64,000 bases of DNA from Filosporella fistucella (lineage: Eukaryota; Ascomycota; Leotiomycetes; Helotiales). The notes beneath the pieces are model-generated. The model saw only the letters and a program-made list of their open reading frames with translations, had not been told where the DNA came from and did not search any database. Positions 26,600-37,696 of this stretch are shown in pieces. The position numbers were made by a program, and so were the translations under genes. The stretch lies in assembly GCA_030077755.1 (NCBI GenBank), contig JAQJZZ010000007.1, positions 806,001 to 870,000 of the forward strand, in the 5' to 3' direction. The stretch's first letter is position 1. Each line of letters opens with the position of its first letter.

Positions 26600-27880
26600 T
26601 AATCTAGATGGAATAAGAGCAAGCTTCTTAAATTTCTTTATCTTCTTCTTAGGCTTTCTGGCTTTCTTTAGGGTTGGTTCAGGCTTAGTTTTGGGGTATG
26701 GAAGTGGTAAAGTTTTTTTAGATTTAATTTATCTAATAGGAGCGGTAGGAGGAGAACTAGCTAAAGGAGAGCTAGCTATAAGAGTATAGGTTATTTTAAG
26801 CTTTGGCTTCTTAAATAGAGTGGGATCGGCGTTTATAGTAGCATTAGAATCGTCCTTAATACTAGAATTAGGGGCCTTATGCTTCCTAATCTTTTTAGCA
26901 AATAAAGAACTAATAATAAATAACTTTATAATAGCTTTTCCTTTATCCTTTTTAAAAGAGATAAGAAAATCTTTGGCACTATGGTTTTTCTTATTAAGGG
27001 TAGCGGATATAAAAGCTTTTTTAATAATGGAAGAACGAGGTAAAGCAAGGTAATAGCGATAAGGCTTGATTATAATGGGGTTACTAGCATTTAAAAGATA
27101 TTTAATCCATTATTAATAATTTAAGTAATTGGTAATAATGGCTTTATTATAAGAAAACTTAGGTAAGTTAAAGTTATCACCGTTATATTCCTTACCGAGA
27201 ATAATTAAAACGCCGCTATTAAGACCAATAAGGGGATAACCGAAATAGCTATAAGCTAATTAGATTTTAAGGTAAGATTTAAAGGTAGCTTTAAATAAGT
27301 AAACCTCTATTTATGTGATTTAGGATATAGCGTTAGCAAATTATAAAATGCTAAAGAGGTGGTTAAAAAAAGGGCAATATTTAATTCTAGCATTATATAA
27401 AGATTCTAAAATATAACTAATAGGATTTAGATTAAAGAGTTTGGCATTTTTAATATAGGTGATAGTGAATTTAATACCGGCTAAAGTGGCTAGATTATTA
27501 GGAGAAGAAGCAGGAGCCTTATTATTAAAAGACTCTTTTTTAAGAGTAATAATAGGGTTTTAGGCGGCGGATTAATAGCTAGCAGCTTTAGTAATACTAG
27601 GAATAAGAGCCATGCTAGCCTTAATAAATCTAGCTATAGGCTAAGAAAGAGTAGGATTAGTTAAGCTATGCATAAGGGTATTAATAACATGGTATATAAG
27701 GTTAAAGATAGCGGGCACTTAAGAAGCTATATTTATTTGGTCATCTCTATTAAGTGGGGTAATAGGAATAAGGTGCTTAGGAGTAAACGGATCATTTTAA
27801 TGCTTGGGTAAAGATATCTTAGTGCGCTTAAGGTATATTATAGGAGACTAGTTAAGGAAGGGACTATTATAAGTAGGGGA
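26600..27880 (-). pseudogene. Antisense coding relic inside the large retrotransposon
   Basis: On the minus strand one frame stays coherent for about 430 codons, interrupted only by stops of the kind RIP makes from Gln/Trp codons. Features in order: a region rich in Ala/Ser/Asn; a central part with EYNGDNFNLPKFSYN and a PYRYYLALPRSS stretch; then a basic C-terminal tail with KKARKPKKKIKKFKK, suggesting nucleic-acid binding or nuclear targeting. It faces away from the sense relic that begins near 28,430, leaving ~550 bp between them that could have been a shared promoter. No family recognised. It is not a shadow of pol, which ends before 26,300. Confidence 0.5.
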
Positions 27881-28429
27881 GGGAATGGTATAAAGAAACA
27901 CTTACCTGGCTAATTTAAAAAATTATTAAAAAAAAAAAGTTAAAAGGAAATAGGAAAGGGTATTTATACTTAAAATAGGATAAGGATAAGGCTTGCTATT
28001 ATATAAAAGCGAATTATTAAACCTTAAAAAGGAGAGAAAGCAAAAGTAAATTATTAATTAAAATTAAATTTTATAAACGCTATAAAGAGCAAATACCCGT
28101 TAAAGCAGCCTTTATAATAGCGCTAGCTTGCTTCTTGCCTTTGCTATAAATAGTAACACGCTCCTTTAAGTCCTTAGGGGCTATTTTTAATTATTTTATT
28201 AAGGTCGAGGTTAGCGCTAAAAAGTTTATTTAAGTAAGAAGACGTTTAAGGTAAGGGGGCAAAGGCGAATAATTAATTAAAAACTAAATTATTTGCTTAA
28301 TAGCTTTTAACTATAAGCTATATACAATTTACCTTTAGCCGAATTAAATTAATTATTTAAGGATTCTTTTCCTTAAAAACGTCCTTTCCTTTTTAACCTT
28401 TTTCCTTTTAAACCATATAAGAAAATCGA

Positions 28430-30971
28430 TTATATTATAGCTATAAAAAACGCACTAGATATCCGATTTAAGAGCATTATTCTTACCATTAATATAGCAT
28501 TTTAAAATGCATAAGAGATAAAGGATTATCTTGCCGGTATCCCGGAATAAGATAGGTATAAGATTAAGGCAGGAATTCTTTAAGACATGCTATGGTATTA
28601 TAAAAGGGCATTTAATATAATTAAGGAGGTATTCTTATTTATATAAGAGGGTAAAGCTTACTAGATATATATATTTAAAAACGAGTTTATTAGCAGGTAG
28701 GCATAGGCGTTATTAATTATTAAAGAGAATAAGAAGAGACGGGACCGAATATATAAGGCAAAAAAGGCGATTTATAATAGGTAAAAGGATAATAATATTA
28801 TAAAATGATTAAATGAGATAAATTACTTGCTAAATTTCCTTTATATATATAAAAAGCTATCTTGACTTGCTAATAGCTTAAAGTAATCTATGCGCCTAAT
28901 AAATATTATAATAGTTTAATATCTCATTAATAAAAAGAAATGGGCCAAGCCAATTAAGGGTTTCACGTCTAGTGATTTTAATAAAGCTTAAAAGATTTAG
29001 AATAAAAAGGTAAAGGAAATTTTATTATAGTAAGCATAAGAGCTAGGAATAACCTTTAGCGTTTATGGATTTTTAAAAGAGATAAGTGTAAGAATAATTA
29101 AAGAACCTATCCCTAAAGACCCGATATAGCTAGATAGTAATAATAGCGGTAAAGAAATTTTACCCCGCCTAGCAGGCCAAAATTTACCGGTTCCTAGTGC
29201 AAATCTTAAAGATAGCGGTCGGGCTCTTAAATCCAAAGGAATTTACATGTTATAAGAGGAAGCGGAGGAATATAGCATGGTTTTAGGACTTATAAATAAA
29301 TTAAATAAAAAAGAAATAAATGATATAAAAGAAGAATTGGCGAATAATAGAGAGGATAATAAGGATATACGGGTAATAAATAGCTAGTGCCGCTATATAA
29401 AAGATATTATAAAGGGCTAAAAGATTATAATAAAAAAGAAGAGGGCATTTAAAATTATAATTAAGATAAAGCTATTAGCTAAAATGCACTTATTTAAAAA
29501 GGTTTACTTTTTATATAAACGCCTTATAATAAAATAAATTAGGCTTTATATTAAACGCTTAAATTAACCTCTTTTAGATTATTGGTTAAAATACGTGTTA
29601 AATCACTACTTAAATATCGGAAAACTAAAGACTAATAAAGCAATATATTAATGGTTTTAAGTTATAAGTCAATTATTAAGACCTTTTAATGGATTAGGCC
29701 CTTATAAGTTCTTTTATAATAAGTAGGGAACCGATTTTGCTTTTAATTAAGAAAAGATATTAAATGCTTAGGACCCTACGATTTTTCCTAAATAAAAGGC
29801 TAATAAATCCGTTATTACCCTGCTCTTTAATTAGTAATTCTAAATCCCGGAATTAAAGAAATAAATATTAAATGAGTTTAATATATACCGCTAGCATTTT
29901 TAAGAAATTAATGGTTATAAGAATATTGGTTAGCTAAAAAACATATTTTATTTAATTGCTTAATAGCTAATACGCCAAGATTATGCCTATTATATATTAT
30001 ACGTAGCACTAAGACCTAATATTATATAGCATTTGATTAGCTATTCTTATTATGCGAAATATTATATTCCTAAAAATAGCACCTATTTTTATTATATTAA
30101 TCTTAATATATTAGACTTATTAGCCAAGTAACGTGGCATATATATAATTTAAGGAATAATTTTAATAGATAAAGAAGATAATAAGAATTATATATTTATT
30201 TTGCCTAAAATATAATATAAGCTAGGAAAATAATAGGATCGCATAATTACTTAAGGATAGGCTATAAATGGATTTATTTATAGGATTATTAACCAGCTTT
30301 TTATTAAAGAAGACATTAAGGTTTTAGGATTGGAGGGTTAAAGGAATATACCTTATAGGCCAGGAAACGCGCGAATCACATTGCTATTAATACCCCACGG
30401 TGCTATTAGCCCTATTATAAAGGTGCAACGTATAATGCTTCCCTGGTTTATAAGCATATAAGATAATAAGGAGAATTTGGAAGTGATTAAGGGAAGCACC
30501 TAGCATATATTATTAGAGTCATATAAAGATTAGACTATTTTAATAGCTATGCTATCCGGCCTAGCTAATAGATATAATGCTATATCCTTTAGATTTCCTA
30601 TAAGCTTTAAATTAAGGGGTTTAAGGGCCTTATTTAATGCTCTCATATATTATAAACATTAGAGCTCACCTATAATTTTAAAGGAAAGGAATATATTATT
30701 AGGTAATAATAAGGAAGCTACTTATAGATTTATTATAAAAGGACGTAAAAGAGCTATGCGTATGGCTTTAATATTATATAGGGATATAATAAAAGAAGAG
30801 AAGCATATATTTAAGGAGAAGTTATTTTATTTTCACTTAAAGCAATCTCGTGCTTTTAAAACTCTTATGCCTAAGATTAAGCCAGATATGAATATATTAG
30901 ATAAGGGGGTTTTAATAGAGGCCTATAAGGAGGGTCTTTATTTTATAAAAGATTGGAATATAGAAAAGTAG
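28430..30971 (+). pseudogene. ~845-codon extra coding relic before the 3' LTR
   Basis: A single forward frame runs about 28,430-30,971, with interspersed RIP-type stops and an uninterrupted last 71 codons (30756-30971). It ends 42 bases before the 3' LTR, so it belongs to the element. The N-terminal third is lysine-rich and helical. Middle motifs include NGLGPYKFFYN and YYILYVALRPN. A later segment has PGNARITLLLIPHG followed by MLPWFISI. The C-terminal part has LRGLRALFNAL and KGRKRAMRM. It is not RT, integrase, envelope or RNase H by inspection. The PG..R.T...PHG segment is reminiscent of cupin or 2-oxoglutarate oxygenase strands, but that is only an impression. Family unrecognised. Confidence 0.5.
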
Positions 30972-31013
30972 GTCTGAAATAATTAAGGGATAACTATTCT
31001 TAGGGGGGACATA

Positions 31014-31219
31014 TGTGGTAGGGTTAAAGCCCCGTGATTTTAGGTCACGTGTTTTACCAATAAATAGCTTTTCCGCTCTAGTACTCACTTTATATATAAT
31101 ATAGCCCGAGCATAACTTAAGAATATAATCCTTCTTCTTCTTTTAAATACCACCCCTATTATTTTAATTATTATATTATTTATTATGCACTTAAATGGCA
31201 TACTTCCTACCCCTTTATA
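31014..31219 (+). repeat. 3' LTR of the large element (206 bp)
   Basis: It starts TGTGGTAGGG and ends CCCCTTTATA, preceded by the purine tract TTAGGGGGGACATA and followed by CTAT, which matches the duplication before the 5' LTR. Confidence 0.85.
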
Positions 31220-31223
31220 CTAT

Positions 31224-33422
31224 TATATAATAATTAAATATTTATATTATTAGCACTTAAGAAGGAATTTATTATTAAATATTATAATTTATTAGCTTAT
31301 AGATATTAGGGCACCTTTAAGATAATAAAAAGGATATTTATGGATTATTATTTTCTAAGAATAAGGAAAATAATTAAGGAAATTATTATTATATATAATA
31401 CTTATACTTAGAATAAATCTTTTTAATAAGCTTTAAAGAATATGCTAAAGTTATTAAAAATGCCTTTATAATTATAAAAGTTTATTATTTAAGACTTTAT
31501 AATTAAACTTTCTCCTTTTAAAGAATTAGTTATAAATAAGGTATATAATTCTATCCTTATTATTATAAATCGGCTTATTAAGTATATATATATAATATTA
31601 TACTTAAAAGCTAATATGGCCAAGGATTTAGCATATATATTTATAAAAGTTATTATCGCTAATTATAAGATATTAGAAGAAATTATTTTAAATTAAGATA
31701 AATTCTTTACTTTAAAATTTTAAATAATATTTATTATATTACTTAAAATAAAGCATAAACTATTAATATTATTTTACTTATAAATAAATAATTAAATGAA
31801 ATGCTTAAATCAAATAATAGAAATATATTTATATTATTACGTAAATTATTAATAAGATAATTAGGTGGAAATGCTTCTTACCGCGTAATTCACATATAAT
31901 AATATAAGTATAAAGATAATTCAAGTTTATTAAATTCGGATAATAAGAGTATAGACTTTAATATATTATTATTAAGGGGAACTTTAGAGGTTATTATTAA
32001 GGTAATAATACTGGATTCTTAATAATTTGAATATAATGCTAATATAAAAACTTTTAAAGGCTTTCTTGCTATTTATATAAATCTTAATATATAAGGCTTT
32101 TTATATTATTTAAAAAGGAAAACACACTTTATTAGGTTATCCAAAGTCTATAATTAGTTAATAAACGTAATTGATAAGCCTTAATATTATATTAGGGCTC
32201 GTGAAATATTATATATAAGCCCTATTAATTATAAAAGCATAAATACTTTATTATTTTATTCTTATCCTTATTTATACCATTTAGGTTTTATTATTTTATA
32301 TCAATTATAATTATAACCTAATAGCTTATAAAATATCTAAGCCAATTTTAATTATGGCTAAGAAGGCTATTATATAAGTAAACCAATTAAAATCGCTATA
32401 TTAGGAGCTTATAAAAGATATACGATTCTTTATAAAAAGATTAGTATTATATTATAATAAAGGATATAATATAAAACCTATGCTTAAAGAAGGAAATAAA
32501 GTTTACTTAATTTATTATAATATTTAAATAAAGCGACTGAGTAATAAATTAAATTATAAGAAATTAGGATTATTTAAAATTATTAAGGTTAAGGGACTAA
32601 TAAATTATTAACTCTAATTGCTTAGGAATATAAAGATATACCCGGTATTTTATATTTCCCTCCTTAAATTAGCATTATTAAGGGTATTACCTATCCCTAA
32701 AATTCAAATTAAATTAATTAACCTATTCGCCAAATATAAAGTGGAGGAAATCTTAAACTATAAAATAATTAATAAAATAATTAAATATTTAATTAAATAA
32801 AAAGGCTACCTATAATTAAAAAATACCTAAAAACCTAAGTTTAACCTTTATTACCCTAAATTCCTTAATAAATTTTATTAATAAAGTTTAGGTTTGCCTA
32901 AAAGGCTTTATTAAAAAGATTAGGCAAGGCTATAATATTAAAAGGAATAAAGGCAAGAGCCTCGAGCTTAAAGGCAGGGAATTAATTATTAAGAAATGAT
33001 TTTAAAGACTTTAAAACCTATATGGGTTTTAAGGAAAGAATAAGGAAGGGTTTTTAAGAAACTATTTTATCATATATAAAATAATAAATAAGACCAGACT
33101 TAACTTTATAATAATTACTATTATTATAATAATATTTTTGCTTTATATGCACGTATTCAAAATAATATTAAAAAATAAAAAGGTTTAAGAAATAATGCTA
33201 TAAAAGGCTATAGCAATATAAATAAGGGGTAACTAAGCGAGCAGAATTTTTAATATATAAAGCAAGAATAATACGCTCTTTCTTTTTCTTTTAAGCTTTA
33301 TTTAAAGTATTATTATTATATTAAAAAAATATAATATTTAAGAAAGATAGCTATTAATAGCTATTAAATTTTTATTTATAATATAAGCATAAGAAATTAC
33401 GCTAGACCTAAAAAGGGAATAA
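31224..33422 (+). pseudogene. 3' half of chromovirus family C pol (integrase and chromodomain)
   Basis: Integrase at about 31,245-32,200 shows the typical catalytic-core context (VYNSILIIINRLIKY, then DLAYIFIKV). A C-terminal segment at 32618-32800 begins with the PVFYISLLK motif seen just before chromodomains. The chromodomain core follows at about 32,730-32,890. The frame has several stops. The left part of pol lies at 11614-11735 and everything upstream of it is missing, replaced by chromovirus copy 1. Confidence 0.75.
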
Positions 33423-33778
33423 TATTATGGTTATAAGATTATTATAATAATAAAATTAAAAATACGCTATTTCTTAATAATCCTAAGAATAGTATAAGAA
33501 AGTTATAAGGAAGCAATTATATAATAAATCCCTGGATCCTTATAAGCGAGATAATAAAGGGGGATCCACGGATTTAGCTTAAAGGGATTCTAAAAATCTA
33601 ATTAAGAATAGAGGTTTTATATAAGATTAGCACTTCTGCTATTAAATAAGAGCTTTGTGCTTAACTTTAAATAATATTCTTTAAACTTAATAATATTATA
33701 ATTTAAACATCTTTATAATATACTTATTTCTTATTTAAAATTATTATATAAGCACTAGCTTATATAATAATTATTATA
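33423..33778 (+). mobile_element. 3' LTR of chromovirus family C (356 bp)
   Basis: It starts TATTATGG after an AAAAAGGGAA purine tract, and its middle aligns to the solo LTR at 1356-1712 (the GGATCC-rich part, then TATATAAGATTAGCACTTCTG). It is more heavily RIP-mutated than that copy. It closes the pol relic at 31224-33422. Confidence 0.7.
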
Positions 33779-36720
33779 GCTATTATAATATAAGGCTAAC
33801 TCTTTTTCAATTCTTATTAAATACTTTAATTTTAAGAATAAAATAAAATAAGAAGCTATTATAAATAGAGTCTTCCTTAATAATATAATAATTAAAAAAT
33901 ATATATTTATTTCTATTAATAAAATTTGCATTTATAAGTCTTAAAATATAAATATATTATTATTAATATAAAATTATAAAACCATATTATATACTTTAAT
34001 TAAAATATAAATATGGTTTAAAAAGTAGATTTTAATAAAATAAGCATATTTTTCTAATAAAAAAGATTTTATAAAAAGTAGAAATATATAATAATATAAT
34101 AAATCTTACTTAGATTTGCTCTAATAAGCTATTTGAGGGCTTATAATATTTAGGTAAATTATATAAAATGCTTAATTTTTTTAAGTAAATTAATTAAGCC
34201 AAGGGTAATAAGCGCTTAGGCAAGAATAGCAAGCTTACTTATTAATATCCGTACAAAGCGAATATCCTATTATATAAGGGGAACTTTAATGAAATTTCTC
34301 ACTATAATATAATAGCAATTATTTTATACTTAGCAAAACTTAATTTAATACATTTTAGCTTTAATAAAAAAAATTATTTTAATAAAAGCTTATTTAAAGG
34401 TTTATAAATTTTATTTTAATAAATTATTTATTTTATAATTAAGTTCTTTATATAAGCTTTTATCTTTATCCATTTAATATTTTAAAACTTAAAGCTATAA
34501 TAATATTAAATTAAATAATAAGAGATTATTTAATTTAAGTCAATTTTCTTTAATAGGCTAAATAAAATAAGGCTATTACTTGCATAGGCTAGAGTAATAA
34601 AATAGCATTCTATTTTTATTTCCTTATCTTCTTATTCTTATACTCATATATATAAAGAGCATATAAGAGAGAAAAAGAAATAAGAATTAACTTCTTATTA
34701 TAATAATATTCTCTCTCTCTTCTTTATATTTAAAATATAATAAATATATAAAAAATACTTTATAAATAATACCTAATATCCTTTATTTATAAATATTATT
34801 ATTAATTTTATATATTTCTAATTAAGGGGGAAGATAGGATTAAAGAAAGGATTTAAAGTATATCTTTTAATATTTATAAAGAAAATATAAAAGAGGATTT
34901 AAGGGAGAAAGCAAGGAAAAGGTATATAATAAAATAATATATTATTTTATTATTTTAACGCTTATACAAATAATAGTTTTACTTTATTTAGCCTATTATA
35001 AAAAATTGACTATTCCTTATAAGATAAAAGATTTCCGTTTATTTGCCGCTATTATTATAAAGAGCATACTTATACCTAAAGTAATAAATTAAAATAATTT
35101 ACTTTTAATACCGGTTTTAATATATCTTTAGCTTACGCTATTATATTTATTTACTTTAATTTAATATCCAAAATGAGAAAAAAGCTATTAAGGAGCTTAT
35201 ATACTATTTAATTGCTATTAGAATTAGGTAAATGGATTAAATAACTAATTTAATAATTTAGAGAATATTTTATTAAAAAAGTAATGGATTTAATAAAGGA
35301 AATATAAATAAAATAAAACTTATCTTTTTATAAAAGGATATTATAAAGGGAAATAAATAAAAAGTAAACTAGTTTAAGTATATATATAATATTAAATAAG
35401 AATTAAGTAGCTTAAATATAATTTATAAGCGCTTGCTCATTAGAATTATATTATTCTCATCCTTATATATTAGCTTTATTATTTATAATTACCATAACTA
35501 AAATTAAATAATCCGATCTTATGCATAAATCTTATTAGCCTCATTTATTATAATAATCCTTAGTCTTTCCCGGCTTTATTAATAATCAAGTATTTTACCT
35601 TTAATCATTTAATTTTAATTAAAAGCTAACCTATAATACCTATCTTATAAGGCATGCGGTCATTTTTATAAAGCTTAGCCTAAATTAACCTTTTCTTTAT
35701 AAAATTGAGACTTTAAGATATAAATTATACTATACCAAATCTTATAATAATATATATGCCTATTAGGGCAGCGCCCTAGAGCCGAACCATCCTTAAGCCT
35801 TTAAATACCAAATTAATTACTTTAATATAATATTTAATAATAGCCGATTTAGCTCCTGCTAAGGTTATATAACGTGCCTTAGGTCTTATTTTCTATATTA
35901 ACCCGCTTGCTTATAACCTATTTTCTTACCGGTATTTCTTATTAGGATAACTTAATAAAAGCTTTAATAATGCAATTATTATAAAAATCGCTATTATTAT
36001 AGCTATATTAAATAGAATCGGTCCTACTCGTTATAAATTAACTTAAATTAAGGCATTAGCGCACGTCGTTTCCACGGTCTTAAGGGAGCTTACCGAGATT
36101 CTTTCCTTAATAGGTAATATCAAGCCGTAATTAAGTAAAAGTTAATTAAGTTATTATGAGATATTACTTCTATTAGTCAAATCATATCATATAAAAAGAG
36201 TATTAAGGGCAAGCTTTTATTATTGCATTTATTAAGGGATTATTATTATAAGAATCTTAATAGCGCGATAGCGAGAAAAGGAGGTAAGCTAAGCTTATAT
36301 TTATATCTTAATTAAGAGAATTATATTTAAAATAATAAATTAAGGATTTTAGATTTAAATTACTCTTTATATTAAGGCCTTTAAAAAGAGCAAGCCTAAT
36401 TAATAAACTATAATAATCCTTAATAAAATTGCCTTATTACCCTTTTTATGCGGTCTTATATAAATAATGCCTTACCTAAGGGAAGAATTAATAGCGTTAA
36501 ATAATAGTTAGCATGCTTATAAAGAGCACTCTTAGGTTTGATATTATTGTCCTTTAAGCTATTTAATATTATATAAAATCGTTAATTAATTTAGGTAATA
36601 GTATTTTATATGTTTAAGTATAACTTCTTATAATAGAGAGGAGTTAAATGAGTATTTAATAAATCGATATAAGCTTATATATAAGGAAATTAAATTTGCG
36701 AAGATTAATAAGGCTACGTT
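33779..36720. other. AT-rich stretch without recognisable features
   Basis: Very AT-rich sequence with no open frame over 60 codons, no recognisable retrotransposon domain and no copy of the LTR families described here. It is probably older transposon sequence mutated beyond recognition by eye. A slightly more GC-rich island lies at about 36,040-36,130. Confidence 0.5.
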
Positions 36721-36896
36721 AGTCATTAGGCGTGGCTCTTTCGAATAGGGATCTAGAACTGGCTTTAAAAGCATCCTTAACTTACTTTTATAGCTTTAGC
36801 CCGGCGGCAATCGTAGCCGAGGAGCCCAAATAGGCACCTGTCCGCTCATCATGGCTCAATTCCTCGGACTCACTGCTTAGCTTGGCTCACCCACAG

Positions 36897-37431
36897 CTCA
36901 GGCTATAGCAGCAACGACTCAGGTCCCAAGACGGAAATGGAAATTGCTTATGTCGAGATTCCGATATCAAACTGCCTGTCCTGCCACACTTGATGGTACA
37001 AATTCCGTTAAGCCAAGTATTGAAGCAGAGAAAGCGATCATCAAGGAGGGCGATCCGATAGGTATGCATCGAACTATGGCTGAGATATGGATCCATGAGT
37101 GGGGGCACTTATTGAATAGAGGTATGTCTTTGCGCCATTCGTTTTATGCCTTATGCCTTTTGTTATTTCATTTGCATGGACTGTGAAAGATGGCCCTACT
37201 GACCAAAGCCAAATAGGGGTGGATCCACAGGCTGTAGATAGTGACGGACGACCACTTTTTGACAGCTCAGGCAATAAGGTGATAGCCTATGGGTGGGATA
37301 ACATTGTCAACCTCGCAAAAGCAAATCCCGAAGTTGCGGCCGACACACCGGATGCCTATGCTCTTTTCGCAAATGCGATGTTCTTTGACAACTTTGATTG
37401 GTCTTTGGGAAAGGCTGTGAAATTGTCTTAA
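36897..37431 (+). pseudogene. 5'-truncated zinc metallopeptidase (M35/HRxxH-like) at the block border
   Basis: Two exons, 36897-37121 and 37190-37431, join in frame across a 68 bp intron (GTATGT...AAAG). The product contains IHEWGHLLN, an HExxH zinc site, then a YGW motif and DAYALFANAMFF. That layout is typical of fungal secreted metallopeptidases near the deuterolysin/HRxxH group. Only ~50 residues precede HEWGH, whereas these enzymes usually have well over 100, plus a signal peptide. Upstream, after MAQFLGLT (36851), the frame meets TAG at 36878-36880, which could be a CAG changed by RIP. The 5' part probably was lost or mutated beside the AT-rich block. An upstream intron with acceptor near 36896 is the alternative. 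Confidence 0.5.
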
Positions 37432-37696
37432 TGATTTTGCAAATTCTTAGGGAAAGCTTATAGATAGAATTAACAGTTTGAGCGTTCTCGAATTTTGATT
37501 GAAGGACGCGCAGTTTTCGGCAACTCTAAATACATTGACGAGGGTTCCTGGTTTGGTCTGTTGGCTGTGAAATGTGAAACTTCTACCACCTAATATCAGG
37601 TTTCAGGGTAAGAGGTATTGCTGGATTGATTCGTAACGATATTGCTGAGGGCTTTTCAAATGAGTACGGCTTCATTTGAGCTTTGTAGCAGATTTG

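Larger units (their letters stand above)
11736..31219 (+). mobile_element. Large (~11.6 kb) LTR retrotransposon with extra coding regions
   Basis: The LTRs at 11736-11941 and 31014-31219 are each exactly 206 bp. CTAT duplications lie outside them (11732-11735 and 31220-31223). The sequence after the 5' LTR is TTAGTGACCTATATAAGG, and the sequence before the 3' LTR is TTAGGGGGGACATA. A 7.9 kb chromovirus (11973-19888) was inserted 31 bases inside the 5' LTR. Without it the element is about 11.56 kb, long for a fungal Ty3-type element. Contents: gag-pol (about 20,490-26,290, +), an antisense coding relic (about 26,600-27,880, -) and a sense coding relic (about 28,430-30,971, +). All are RIP-degraded. 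Confidence 0.85.
480..36720. other. AT-rich, RIP-degraded transposon block
   Basis: About 36 kb of strongly AT-rich sequence with almost no CpA and very many TpA dinucleotides, and no intact gene. Recognisable retrotransposon proteins are interrupted by in-frame TAG/TAA/TGA at positions where the family usually has Gln or Trp codons, and Cys, Asp and Gly codons are changed the way C-to-T or G-to-A would change them. This is the classic RIP outcome in Pezizomycotina. The stretches 480-1253 and 1777-2387 show no recognisable protein or repeat copy. The left boundary is near 420-480. The right boundary, near 36,700-36,750, is sharp. Confidence 0.85.

Noticed and set aside
480..36720. Centromere or pericentromere
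   Set aside because: A nested, RIP-degraded retrotransposon block is compatible with it, but dispersed AT-rich blocks of this kind are common in such genomes. Nothing in the sequence identifies a centromere; CENP-A mapping would decide.
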